Below the pieces are notes generated by a model. The model was given only the letters and a program-made list of their open reading frames with translations. It did not search any database and had not been told where the DNA came from. A stretch of DNA of 64,000 nt from Prinsepia uniflora. Lineage: Eukaryota; Streptophyta; Magnoliopsida; Rosales; Rosaceae. Below, piece by piece: positions 1 through 10,374 of this stretch (positions are counted from its first letter, which is position 1; every line of letters begins with the position of its first letter). The stretch spans positions 1,500,501 to 1,564,500 of the forward strand of contig CM064862.1 in NCBI GenBank assembly GCA_032719365.1. The letters are read 5' to 3'. A program made the position numbers and the translations under genes.

Positions 1-585
1 GTCACTGTAGCAGGCGCGTGGCTTTCACGCGCAGCCACTCACGGAGGCGCGTGACAGCGCGTGGGCACGAATCTCGAGGTGAGGTCAACATGACTTTTAA
101 TCTATGCAATGTAACGAACATTTTGGATTGGTTTCGTGTCGATCGGATCCCGTTTCGATATTGTTCGGGATGTCCGAAGGTTTTTAATCCAGTTTAAAAA
201 TACTTAAAAATTCGGAAAATTACGAGACTTGAATAGGATGTTAATGAGGAGGTTAGTAACCCTCTAATGTGATTTGGACAGGATTGGGAGTCTCGGTGAT
301 AGTGGTGTGGGCCGAGAAGGCCTATGGCACGCGTATCGAGGCGCTCGGTTAAACGGTTTGTGAGTGGACATTGGTTTTATAAATTCGATGCATGCATAAC
401 TGTTTCATGATTGTTATAATTATGATTAAATGATTTATTTTGGATATCGGTGAATTTAAAATGATTTCACGCATTTCGAGGTGATTTACGTATTTGCACG
501 TAAACCGAGGTTTTCTGGATTTGCACCGATTTCCATAAATGTGGTTGGATATGATTTCATGAAATGGTTATGGACTTGATAAGTA

Positions 586-770
586 AAATCGGGCCAGGGG
601 CCCAGTTAACTTGTGAATCGGGCCAGGGGCCCAGTTAACTTGTGAATTCGGGTCAAGGGCCCAGTGGACTTATGAATTCAGGCCAGGGGCCAGTTAACTT
701 ATGAAATCGGGCCAGGGCCCAGTTGATTTATTCATATGATTCGGGTTGGGGACCCTAAAATGGAATCGAA
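586..770 (+). repeat. Array of GGGCC-type palindromes in LTR
   Basis: About six imperfect units of about 28-30 bp occur here. Each has a short palindrome of the form GGGCC-n3/4-GGCCC or a variant (GGGTT-ggg-GACCC at the end), followed by AGTTnACTT-like spacer. The same array type, with other stem sequences, sits at the equivalent place in the other LTRs of this superfamily. Confidence 0.8.
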
Positions 771-1034
771 TAAATGATTTTGGATTTAAATCAACTATTT
801 GGACTTATAATGGTTTTGATGATATTGAAATTATGGTTATGGCACGTTTCACGGTATTTGGGCTTGAGACCCGTCTGATGAAACTTAAAGATTGGTTTGG
901 ATTTTATCTATGTATATATATATATATATGCTTTTCATTTGGATATCAATAAATGTATTTGGTACTGCACTGTATAGATCCTTCCATATTATATTGTCTC
1001 CTTCGGATGAGGTACCCCGGAGAGGTCACAGACG

Positions 1035-1190
1035 TCTAGTACGTCCAGCGTCTATGACGCTAAGCATCGGGGATGCTGTACCCGAACGGGGTTCGGGGAT
1101 TGAACTCGGAAATTGAGACCCGAGTGGCACGCGTAGCCTTGTGATTGTGACCTTATTGACGTCGGGGACGTCAGACATCAGGGATGTCGG
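1035..1190 (+). repeat. Array of GACGTC/GCATC-type palindromes in LTR
   Basis: Short perfect stems lie close together: AGCGTC-tat-GACGCT, AGCATC-ggg-GATGCT, GACGT-cgggg-ACGTC and GACAT-caggg-ATGTC. The loop is 3-5 bases and the stem sequence varies with both sides matching. Confidence 0.8.
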
Positions 1191-1551
1191 ATTGGAGTGT
1201 ATGGTGCAGTGGCTAAAATTATGTTTATGGTTCATATTATATGATATATGATTTTAAATGATGGTGCATGCATATGATTTTACTGAGGGGTATAAATGTC
1301 TTATAAATGTTTTAAATAGACTTGTTTATTTTCGTCCACTCACAGCTTTTGTTTTTAATGCCCTTCAGGTTGATACCGGATGCGACTGCAGCAGAGACTT
1401 GAGCATCGCACACCTCCTCCATCGATCCTTACGCACTCTGGAAGCCCGGTTGGGCAGTGGCAACAGGTTATCCCTTGTCTGACACCTCTTGTCAGACGGG
1501 AGCATGACACATTCCATGGTAATCCCGGGGGGATTGGGATGGGTCGTGTCA

Positions 1552-2439
1552 CCTAACCTCTCAGTTTGATATGAAGAATCTAGGTGCCCTGCATTATTTC
1601 CTAGGCCTTAAAATCACATACACTTCCACGGGTCTATTCATTTCCTAGTCGAAGTATGTTCATGACATTCTTATTAAAACCTCAATGCTCGATAATACAG
1701 TGGTTGAAACACTATTTCCAAGTTCTAGACTCAAAAAGGATGTTGGCCCCTTGTATAGCTACCATTTCAACTAACGCAGTATCATTGGCGCTTTGCAGTA
1801 CTTGACCTTCACTAGGCCAGATATTGTCTTCTCAGTCAATCAGGTCTGTCAACACAAGAATTCCCCCACTAAATCTCATTTTATAGCCATTAAGCGTGTC
1901 TTGAGATATCTGTAGGGCACTGAGCATCGTGGCATTTCCCTGACACATGGTTCCTTAGATTTGGTGGCTTATACTAATGCAGATTGGTTGGGGACCCTAG
2001 TGATCGCCGTTCTACCACTGTTGTGGTTGTCTACCTTGAGAAAAATTATATTTCTTAGATGTCCAAGAAACAATCCATTGTCGCTCGATCGAGTACTCAG
2101 TCTAAGTATCATGCCTTAGCCATTACTGCGGCTGAAGTTTCCTGGGCCTGCTAGTTACTTTGTGCTTTTCATTTCCTCTTGTTGAAGCCTCTACTAATCT
2201 ATTGTGGTAGCACGTCTGCTACCAGTCTATGTGCTAATCCCATCTTCCACACATGGGTCAAACACATTGAAATTGACTACCATTTTGTGCGGGAACGAGT
2301 CATTCATGGTGATCTTGATGTTCAACATGTCCCTTCGTGTGATAAGGTCGCGGACATCTTCACTAAGGCATTGCCTGATGATCTCTTCTTTCAACACTCT
2401 TCCAATCTGATGCTTACAGATTCCTCCCCACCAGCTTGA
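1552..2439 (+). pseudogene. Copia pol remnant (RT C-terminal part and RNase H)
   Basis: The conceptual translation reads as the end of a Copia reverse transcriptase (FDMKNLGALHYFLGL followed by SKY...), then TRPDIVFSVNQVCQ, KRVLRYL, and an RNase H tail ending with HVPSCDKVADIFTKALP. In-frame stops and shifts interrupt it (after LFIS, and near YHFN), so it is dead. The left side is cut by the LTR ending at 1551. The last frame stops at 2439, and a polypurine tract follows at once. It resembles the minus-strand Copia relic at 14731-16929 closely enough to be the same family. Confidence 0.9.
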
Positions 2440-2880
2440 GAGGGGATGCACGATGACATGGTCGTCTAGGTGGTCCAGCGCTGATTTTGTACGATGTAGT
2501 GCTGGAATGCAGGCTCCCTGCCGCAATCTTGATGGTGTATTCCGGCTGCTGTGCTTTCTAGCTCACATGATTTCTCCAACCGAGATGTCCCCATCTTACC
2601 ACCTGTCTGGATTGTTAGTTAGTTAGCATGGGGTAAATCTATTAATGTACCTTGCTTAGTCACTAAGGAATTACAAAGTTGTGCACATACTCCTGATCTT
2701 AATGAAAGAAAAGTAAGTGTGTAAGATCAACATATACAAATCGATTTCTCACTCTTCTAATCCTCTCCATTTTCTCTCTATGAAAACCCTCTCCTTCTTT
2801 TGTGTCAAACTTCACCTCTACAAAGATCAAGAACTTCACATCTAATACTTAGTATGTAGGAATTCCTCGTTGAAGACCAA
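2435..2880 (+). repeat. Polypurine tract and probable 3' LTR of the Copia relic
   Basis: The tract TTGAGAGGGGATG directly follows the Copia stop, as expected for the plus-strand primer site. The next roughly 430 bp look like an LTR: the TTAGTCACTAAG block shared with other Copia LTRs in the window, a pyrimidine-rich stretch (TCTCACTCTTCTAATCC) and no coding sequence. The exact LTR ends are not clear, and the right boundary is an estimate. Confidence 0.5.
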
Positions 2881-3240
2881 TATCCCTATCACGATGAAAA
2901 TTCAAAGATTACCCTAAATCTTGTTAATTTTTTATGGAGATAATCTTGATGATTCAAAGAATAAACTTATGATATATGTGTTTGGTAATCAGACTCGAAT
3001 GGTTTGAAGGAAAGAAAGAAAATAGGGAATTGAGAAAATTGAAGAACAAGGAAGATGAGGAGAGATGAGTCAATAATCTGATCTTTAGATTGATTGATTT
3101 ACTTGATTATTAGACACTGTTGATGCACAAAATGTGTCAACTTAGGGAGCGAATGATGCTCTGCCACGTGCCCTGTGTAGACCTGAGAAGGAAGGAAACT
3201 AGTCGGTCAGTCAGAGTATAGGCACCGGTGTGGTACCAGC
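2881..3240. other. Unclassified non-coding DNA, probably an older repeat
   Basis: No reading frame of note. From about 3117 (TGTTGATGCACAAAATGTG) the sequence looks repeat-derived. It continues on the far side of the solo LTR at 13985, across the CCAAA target duplication (…GTACCAGC|CCAAA…GGTACTCC). Confidence 0.5.
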
Positions 3241-3245
3241 CCAAA
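3241..3245. repeat. Target site duplication CCAAA (left copy)
   Basis: It matches 13980-13984 exactly and defines the solo LTR 3246-13979. Confidence 0.9.
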
Positions 3246-5145
3246 TGTAACGACCTGTCCCGAATTCCGGGATTAGATTAGTGACTAATCTTGATTAGTG
3301 GGGTTGATCGGTGATTAGTTAGGCGAAATCGAACGAACGATGCAAAATGACCGTTTTGCCCCTGGTCGTGGGCAAAATGTTGACTTTTTGTTCGGGCGGT
3401 CAAACGGACTTTAACCGATGACAGTGATGTAGTTCAGGACGTCACGAGTTCATAGACAGATGGCACGTTCGATTCCGACATTCGAGGAGAAAGTTATGAT
3501 GTTCGGAAGTCGAGGGGCATTTTGGTAATTTGGCATAAATGGGGCCAAATGTTGACTTTTGACCCGGGAGGTCCAATGGACGAGGGTCAAGGACTGTTAC
3601 GTAGAATGTGTCGATACGAATTCAATGACAGGCGACATGCCGAAATCGGAGATTCGACGACGAAGTTACGGTCACGGGAACGAATTCGATTAACCGAACG
3701 AACCGAGGCTCTGATTAAAATAATATTATAATAATGAATAGTGACAATTGATGTGGCTGCTTGGATGAGTGACAAGTGTCACCCATCCCTTGTTTTAGGG
3801 CCTAAAACCAGCTCCATGTTTCCCTCCAAACATCATCATCATCTCTAATCATCTTGTCTTCCATCATTTTCCTTCATTTTCTTCACATTTTCTTCCACCG
3901 TGAACAACACATTCAGAATATGAGAGCAGGGAGAATTGGCTCCCTTCCTTAGCCGTTCTTGAGTGAAATTCGAAAGTTGGGAGAGACTGAGCTAGCTGGG
4001 AAACACGAGGGGCAGTGAGGGTGCTGGGAAATCAAAAAATCGAATTTTGAACATTTGGGGGCAAAATCCGAATTTCAAGTTTGAGGCCTTGAGGATCGAA
4101 ATTGAAGCTCAAGTTAGCTTCCTGAGGTTGTCACGAGTCGATCCACTCCAAGAACGAAGGAAATTGGCCACCAATTGGCTCTGAACAGACCTGGTAATAG
4201 TGAGCTTGAGTCGACGTTGAGTCGTGATCATTGAGTGATCAAACGATGCAATTGAGTTAGGGAAACAGTTTCTCATGGTCCATTGATGCTTCTGGGTGAA
4301 TCAATTGGAAGAAATCAGTTGGAATGGACGAATTTCGAAGAATGAACAGTGACGGGTGTTTTCATTGATCATCGTCGAATCGTGGGATTTCAGGTAAGGA
4401 TTGATGTAATCAGGTTTATAGACCTTTAATTGGACTTAAAACGAAGCTAACTGAATGTTCAATTGAATGAATTGGTGTCGAATTGATAGGAAACAAATCG
4501 GGTTATCTCGCGGGCCAACAGGATCCGTTTACCAGACAAACGGGTTGGGACGATGACACTGTAGCAGGCGCGTGGGTTTCACGCGCAGCCACTCACGGCG
4601 GCGCGTGACGGTGTATGAGCACGAATCTCGAGGTGAGGTCAACATGACTTCTGTCCTATTTAATGTAACGAACATTTTGGGATTGGTTTCATGTCGATCG
4701 GACACCGTTTCGATATTGTTCGGGATGTCCGAAGGTTTTAAATCGAGTTTAAAAATAGTTAAAAATTCGGAAAAATTACGGGACTTTAAGAGGATGTTAA
4801 TGAAGAGGTTAGTGACCCTCTAATGTGATTTGGACAGGATTGGGAGTCCCAGTGATAGTGGTGTGGCCGGGGAAGGCCTATGACACGCTTATCGAGGTGT
4901 ATCGTTAAATGGTCTGTGAGTGGACTTTGGTTTTATAAATTCTATGCATGCTTAACTGTTTTATATGGATTATGATTGTGATTTTATGATGTTGATTTGG
5001 ATATTGGTAAATTATACGATTTCACGTATTTCGAGGCGATTTACGTGCTTGCACGTAAATCGAGGTTTTTCCAGTTTTACACGGATTTTCCATACTTATG
5101 ACTTGGATATAATATGTTGAAATGGTTTTGAAATTGGAAAGATGA

Positions 5146-5510
5146 ACTCGGGCTTGAGGCCCAATTGTTTTGGAAACCTCGGACTTGGAGTCCATTTGAG
5201 TTACGTAATCGGGCCGAGGGCCCAGTTGCTTTATGACATCGGGCCAGGGGCCCAGTTGTTACGAAATTGGGCTGAGACCCATTTGAGTTATATTATAGGG
5301 CCAGGGGCCCAGTTGATTTACGAATTAGGGTCGTGGGCCCAGTGATTTATAAAATCGGGCCGTGGGCCCAGCGGTTTATAAAATCGGGCATGAGGCCCAG
5401 TTGGGTTATAAATGTGATGTCGGGTCTGGGACCCTATATTTAATAAATGTGATTTCGGGTCAAAGACCCTAAATGGAATTGTAATGTTTATGGAGATTTC
5501 GGGCAAGGGC
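5146..5510 (+). repeat. Array of GGGCC-type palindromes with varying stems
   Basis: About a dozen units of about 28-35 bp. Readable stems are GGACT-tgg-AGTCC, GGGCC-gag-GGCCC, GGGTC-tgg-GACCC and GGGTC-aaa-GACCC, plus wobble-containing GGGCT-tga-GGCCC. Both arms change together between units. Confidence 0.85.
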
Positions 5511-5689
5511 CCATTGTAATGTTGTGAAATGATTTAATAAAACTGTTTTCCATATACCATCAGGATACGAGGATATATGATGGTCTCCTCCAGATGTCTG
5601 GGACACTAGGGAAGTCACGGTGCATTGTCTGCGAGGGATCATTGTACGGAGTTACCGGACCGTATAGTGACTCAGGAGCAGGATTTCTA

Positions 5690-5835
5690 TGATTGACGTC
5701 TGGGATGTCAGACATCTGTGATGTCAAAGATATTGACCCAGAGAGACCCCGGGCAGCACGCATCGCTTATTATACCGTGAGATATGACGTCTGGAACGTC
5801 AAGCATCTGAGACGCTAAGCATCTGGGATGCTGGA
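5690..5835 (+). repeat. Array of GACGTC/GCATC-type palindromes, interrupted by insertion
   Basis: Stems GACATC-tgt-GATGTC, GACGT-ctgga-ACGTC, GCATC-tga-GACGC and GCATC-tgg-GATGC lie in series. The TR-GAG-like element inserted directly after the last of these (target CTGGA). Confidence 0.8.
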
Positions 5836-8800
5836 TGTCAGGACCCACCCCGGTTTCACCCCGAAACCCGAGGTAAATCCCGCTCCCGTCTGACTCCCCG
5901 ACACCTAAACTCAAGTAAGACTCACTCGAACCCAGTCAGACGCAGGAGTAATTACAAAATATCCCAACCTTATCGTTTACAGAGCATAGCACTAAATTAC
6001 AAGGAAAATAAAAACCGATAAAGTACACGCACACAGAAGCCTTTAAACTCTTCTAGGATCCCTCACGTCCCTTCTATGCCTCAAACTCTGCCTCGACGTC
6101 AAGACCCCGCGCTAGCTCCACAACCTGGAGGGCAATTTAAAACAGAAAATGTGAGTGGACCAGAAGGTACAAAAGTTCAAAAACCATTTTATAAGAAAAC
6201 CGAGTTTAACCCTCCGTTTTGAAACCACATGCATAACCAACAGTTATGAACACAGTTATAAAATAATCATTATAAAACATCATAAAAACAGAAACACTAT
6301 AAAATATCATAAGAAACCATAGCATGAGTATCAGAAACCGTATCAAAAACCATAAACACCAAATCATCATTTTCCCGATCAAACCTGCTGGACCTATCCG
6401 AGTCTTTAAACTCCCGAGTCTTTAAACTCAATCCAGGCCTTAATAATATCCGAGTCTTTAAACTCCCGAGTCTTTAAACTCAAGGCCTACGGGGGAAAAT
6501 CAATATATATCCGAGTCTTTAAACTCCCGAGTCTTTAAACTCAATCCGGGTCTTTAAACCCAATCCGGCCGGTCCCCCGTCACATATATCCGGGTCTTTA
6601 AACCCAATATCCAGATCCAGCAAATCCAATCTCAAAATCATTTGAAAACCATTTACCAATCCATATCCAAACCCGAATCCGGAAAAATATCCATTTTCAT
6701 ACCAAAACCCCATGTAATCACAAATCACCTTTCATAACCCATTTATCATTATCAGAAAACCTTTATCGGTGGAAATCCCCAAATGTGACATCAAAATCCG
6801 AAAACCAACATTTTCTCGAAAAACGTGCCAAAACTGTCTTTTTCTCAAAAAACGTGCAAACACATAAAATCATCACTTCATATTCAATAAACATAGATTC
6901 ATAAGTAAAACCATGAAATACGTATATAAAAACAGTTATGCATGCTCGAGTTTAAGGAAAGGGTCCACTCACAGTACTGAGCCCTACTCGCGTCCCGAAC
7001 GTCCAGCCCGTTCCTCGGCTTCCTCGGGAAATCCCGATCCTGTCAAACACCGTCAAATTACGTCACTAATACATCTACCAACACTCACCTAAATTCCCTC
7101 AAAAATCCCCGAACTGAAGACCTAGAACCCCGGGACCCTAAACCTTCACCCTCGCGGAACCGAACTCATACGATGTCCGATTAACCCGAAACCAACTCCA
7201 TTGAACTCACCACAACTCCTAGACCAAAAGTCAAGTTGACTGTTTCTCCCAGAACCGCCGCACGCGCCTCCACGCGCCGCCCAAAGTGGCTGCGCGTGGC
7301 CCCACGCGCCAGCTACAGTACCACCTTCAACCCGTGCTGAACCGGCCGTCGCAGGCTGAACCGGCGAGACTTGATCTCCGCCGCCCGGCCACCAATTCAG
7401 CCCCTTCTTTCACCTGTAGCTTCGTCCTGACCAACCCTATCGATTCCCCAACTCTGTTCACCTCGACACTGTCCCTAACCCGTCAACTAAGCTCAAAACC
7501 AGACGGCTAAATGTCCCCCTGTTTCACGACTCCTCAACTCCGGTCACCTCCCGTCACGGTGGTGACACCAGACGGTCCCTAAGACCTCACTGAATCTAGA
7601 CCAACACCCCTATACCGTCGACTCAGCCCCTACCTACACGACTCGCCGTTTGAACCCACGGCCAAAACAGAGTACTAAAGGTCCCTCCGTCGTGCCCTCC
7701 ACCACCGTACACCACCCATCACGGCAGCACACTCAACCGATTCCTAGGACCCTCAGGAGTCTCACCCTAACCTCCAACTCCCTCGACTCTAGCCCTAGAC
7801 TCACGACTTTCAAATTGAATTTTCACGGCAAAACAGAGCAAAGAAACCTTACCCTTCGATTGCAGCTCCGCCGTGCGCACTGCCGCCTACCACGGTGGTC
7901 GTTGGACTCCTTGCAGTCTCCTCAGCCTCCCCTGGCCTTGGTTTGCCTCGCCTCACGGCGTAGCCACCACCTCAACCTCACAGCTCCCTGTTTCCCCCCA
8001 AAATTCCTCCACACCTCCGCCGTGCCGCCGTGCACGATTGCACCACAAATTCACGCCCACCAGCTCCGCCTTGCCTCACTGTCACTCTCACAACTCGCTA
8101 ATCACTCGCCCTTGCACCCAGATCGATCGATTGATCCCAGACTCTCACCCTCTGTTCTCTGTGTTTGTCGAAGAACCACACACACGATCACACGGGTTCA
8201 CCCAAATAGTTAGGACCGTGAACACACAGGATTCCACCAGAATCCTCTAGTCCTTCAACACGTGTCACCATCCCTTCAAAATTTATCCCATCTGCTTAAA
8301 CCCCAGCCATCCATTCCTTTCTCTCTGCACAAATCCCCATAAACCCAAAAAGACTAAAATACCCTTCTGTTTAACCCATTTTTACGGTTCTACCGAAACT
8401 TCCTAGACCCGTAACCTTCGCCTCGTAAGTCCGATGAACACGTGCCGCCTGTCATCGAACTCAGGACGACAAGAACTATCTAACCATCCTAGGTCAACCT
8501 ACCAAAACCCAATTATACAAAAAGTCAACTTTTCCCCCTATTTTACCAAAATTACGATAATACCCTCGACCTTCCGAACATCACAACTTCCTCCTCAGAT
8601 GTCGGAATCAAACCTACCACATGTCTACGGGTTCATGATGTCCGAAACTACGTCCTGGTCACTGGTCAATCCCCAACTGGCCACCCGAACTAAAAGTCAA
8701 CATTTTTGCCCGAAGTAGGGGGCAAAATCGTCATTCTAGGTTCCCGGACCCCTCGGGACCACCTAACCCCTGATTAACCTCACTAACCACACCTTAATCA

Positions 8801-8836
8801 CTCTACTAATCCCAATTCTCGGGACGGGTTGTTACA
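5836..8836 (-). repeat. 3' LTR of TR-GAG-like copy 1
   Basis: 3001 bp, nearly identical to 10375-13375. It holds the tandem GAGTCTTTAAACTC units (about 6395-6610), the GC-rich block with CACGCGCC...GCGCGTGG (about 7259-7310) and the paired ~165-bp blocks close to its 8836 end. Open frames inside it occur in both LTRs but have low-complexity composition and no recognisable domain. Confidence 0.95.
6395..6610. repeat. Tandem GAGTCTTTAAACTC palindromic units
   Basis: The 16-bp unit CCGAGTCTTTAAACTC is repeated singly and in doublets. Some units read CGGGTCTTTAAACCC, where the inner pair changes on both arms (GAG/CTC to GGG/CCC). The same array is at 10930-11150 in the other LTR. Confidence 0.9.
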
Positions 8837-8850
8837 ATCTACCCACCTAA
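8837..8850 (-). promoter_or_regulatory. Probable polypurine tract of TR-GAG-like copy 1
   Basis: On the minus strand a purine-rich stretch (TTTTTAGGTGGGTAGAT) ends immediately before the LTR start at 8836. The same sequence is at the equivalent site in copy 2 (54304 onward). This is the expected place for the plus-strand primer. Confidence 0.7.
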
Positions 8851-9312
8851 AAAGAATTTCGTCCCCGAAATTCCACAGCTAGTTCCCAACACCTAGGGTC
8901 TCCTACCCGGTAAGGAACAACCTCTCCTAGGTTTCCTGTCTATCATCTCCACCTTGGGTATTTCACTCCATCCCCAGCTACTGTTACCACAGCCAACCCT
9001 AGCTATGTAACAACTACATGGTGTACGCAAGGGAAACTCTATGAACAGAAAACAAAGGTATTATAAAATACCTCATGTCACAATACCCGACAGAAGTCAT
9101 AGAGTACATCCTCGTATACAACCACCCATCTCCCTCGGCTACTACTCCGGCCACGGTCGGACTAACTTCACAAAGTCCTAAAGGCAAACTCTAGCTTGTG
9201 GGTTCTCTCCTTCAATAGTCTCAGATCGATCAGTTATAGTCACTCCTTTCCTATACTTCCCGTCAACCTGCTACAGAACTTACTGTACACTTCAAGTCCT
9301 CTAGGAAAACTC

Positions 9313-10267
9313 CTAGACTCTACCCCGAAATCCAAAAACCAAACCAACAGAACAACCAAAAGTAAAACAAGTACCTGTCTCCGTATCTGGTGTCAACTGA
9401 CCTTCCTGCTGAGTCATCGAGAACACCCGGGCCTGAGATCCTGACGCTCTACCACGTCCCCTCGAACTACTCGTGGCTGTGCCACCACCTCCTCTAGTGC
9501 CCGCTGTCCCTGTCGCTGTACTCTGTCCGGACTCCGCTACTCCTCTGCCTACACCACCTTCCTGTGGCAACAGTGGACACTCACGTCGGAAATGACCTCG
9601 CTCCCCGCAGTAGAAACACACATTCCAGCCTGGTCCACTGCTCGGTCTCCCTGTAGACGCTACCGACGTCGCACTCACTTGCGGAGTCGGCGGTGCTCGG
9701 TAACCCCAAAATCCTGAACTCTGGGCACTACCAGGCCTACCAAAACGATCATCGCCCGACGAGGACGATCCACCGAAGTTACCTCTTTTCGGTGTCCGCT
9801 GGCTCGAAGCTCCAGGAATAGATAGTTCCCGACGTCGCACCGGCAAACTAGCCTCAACTCGCACCGCAGCATCCAACAAGTCTCGGAGGGTAGCAAAAGA
9901 TCCAGCCGTCACTACGGCTCGAATCTCACCTCGCAAACCCAACTCAAACCTACGGCATTTCTCGGCTTCAGTGGCCACAAAAACAGGAGCAAACCGAGAC
10001 AACATCTGGAACTTCCGTTCATACTCTGCCACGGTCATATTCCCCTGCTGGAGCTGCAGAAACTCCGCCTCCCACTCGCTCCTCCGGCGGACAATGCATC
10101 ACCGCAAAAATCCGCTCCAGTCTGGTAATCCACCTCTGGGCTTCCTCAGGATCAGCCCCACCACTAAAAGTAGTAGCCCCGAGCCGCTGGGCTCGCTCAA
10201 TCGTGGCACTCTCCGTCTCTCTGGCTACTTCTTCAGGTTGTGGAGAGGGTCTACGTCTCGGAGGCAT
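9313..10267 (-). pseudogene. gag: Broken gag of TR-GAG-like copy 1
   Basis: The start at 10267 (MPPRRRPSPQPEEV) and the following ~60 residues match the intact Gag of copy 2. The frame is then lost at about 10072, where copy 2 has roughly 149 bp more (55562-55712). That deletion removes part of the retrotransposon Gag core (the segment with AAYEWW). The frame resumes from about 10038 (MTVAEYERKFQ) through the CCHC zinc knuckle (CFYCGERGHFRREC) to a stop at 9313. Because 149 is not a multiple of three, the protein is both shortened and frameshifted. The break is recent, given how similar the element's LTRs are. Confidence 0.92.
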
Positions 10268-10360
10268 CGTCAACCGCACGGTGAAAGAGGCATAGAAGTA
10301 GTTAAGAAACTAAAACACAACCTCACAAACCAACAATCCCCACAAACCTGACAAACCTAT

Positions 10361-10372
10361 GCTCTGATACCA
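10361..10372 (-). promoter_or_regulatory. tRNA-iMet-type primer binding site, TR-GAG-like copy 1
   Basis: On the minus strand this reads TGGTATCAGAGC, two bases from the LTR at 10375. It is the standard plant primer binding site complementary to initiator tRNA-Met. Confidence 0.92.
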
Positions 10373-10374
10373 AT

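Larger units (their letters stand above)
1..1551 (+). repeat. 3' part of a long Gypsy-type LTR (family A), left end outside window
   Basis: This matches the interior and 3' end of the solo LTR at 3246-13979: the opening bases (GCGCGTGG...CACGCGC block) align with about 4554 onward, and the end (…GGGATGGGTCGTGTCA) aligns with the terminus at 13979. It carries the two palindrome arrays typical of the family at about 586-765 and 1035-1190. The LTR start and its target duplication are outside the window, so whether it is a solo LTR or part of an element cannot be told. The Copia sequence to the right resumes in coding sequence, so the LTR was inserted into that Copia element. Confidence 0.85.

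Noticed and set aside
6395..6610. Regular short repeats resembling a CRISPR array
   Set aside because: Units are themselves palindromic, often directly adjacent, lack unique spacers of constant length, and lie in a plant LTR.
7650..8250. Long plus-strand open frames inside the TR-GAG-like LTR (187 and 125 codons), repeated at 12231-12789
   Set aside because: They overlap each other in different frames, are rich in Ser, Pro, His and Thr from a CT-rich tract, show no domain, and recur only because the LTR is duplicated.
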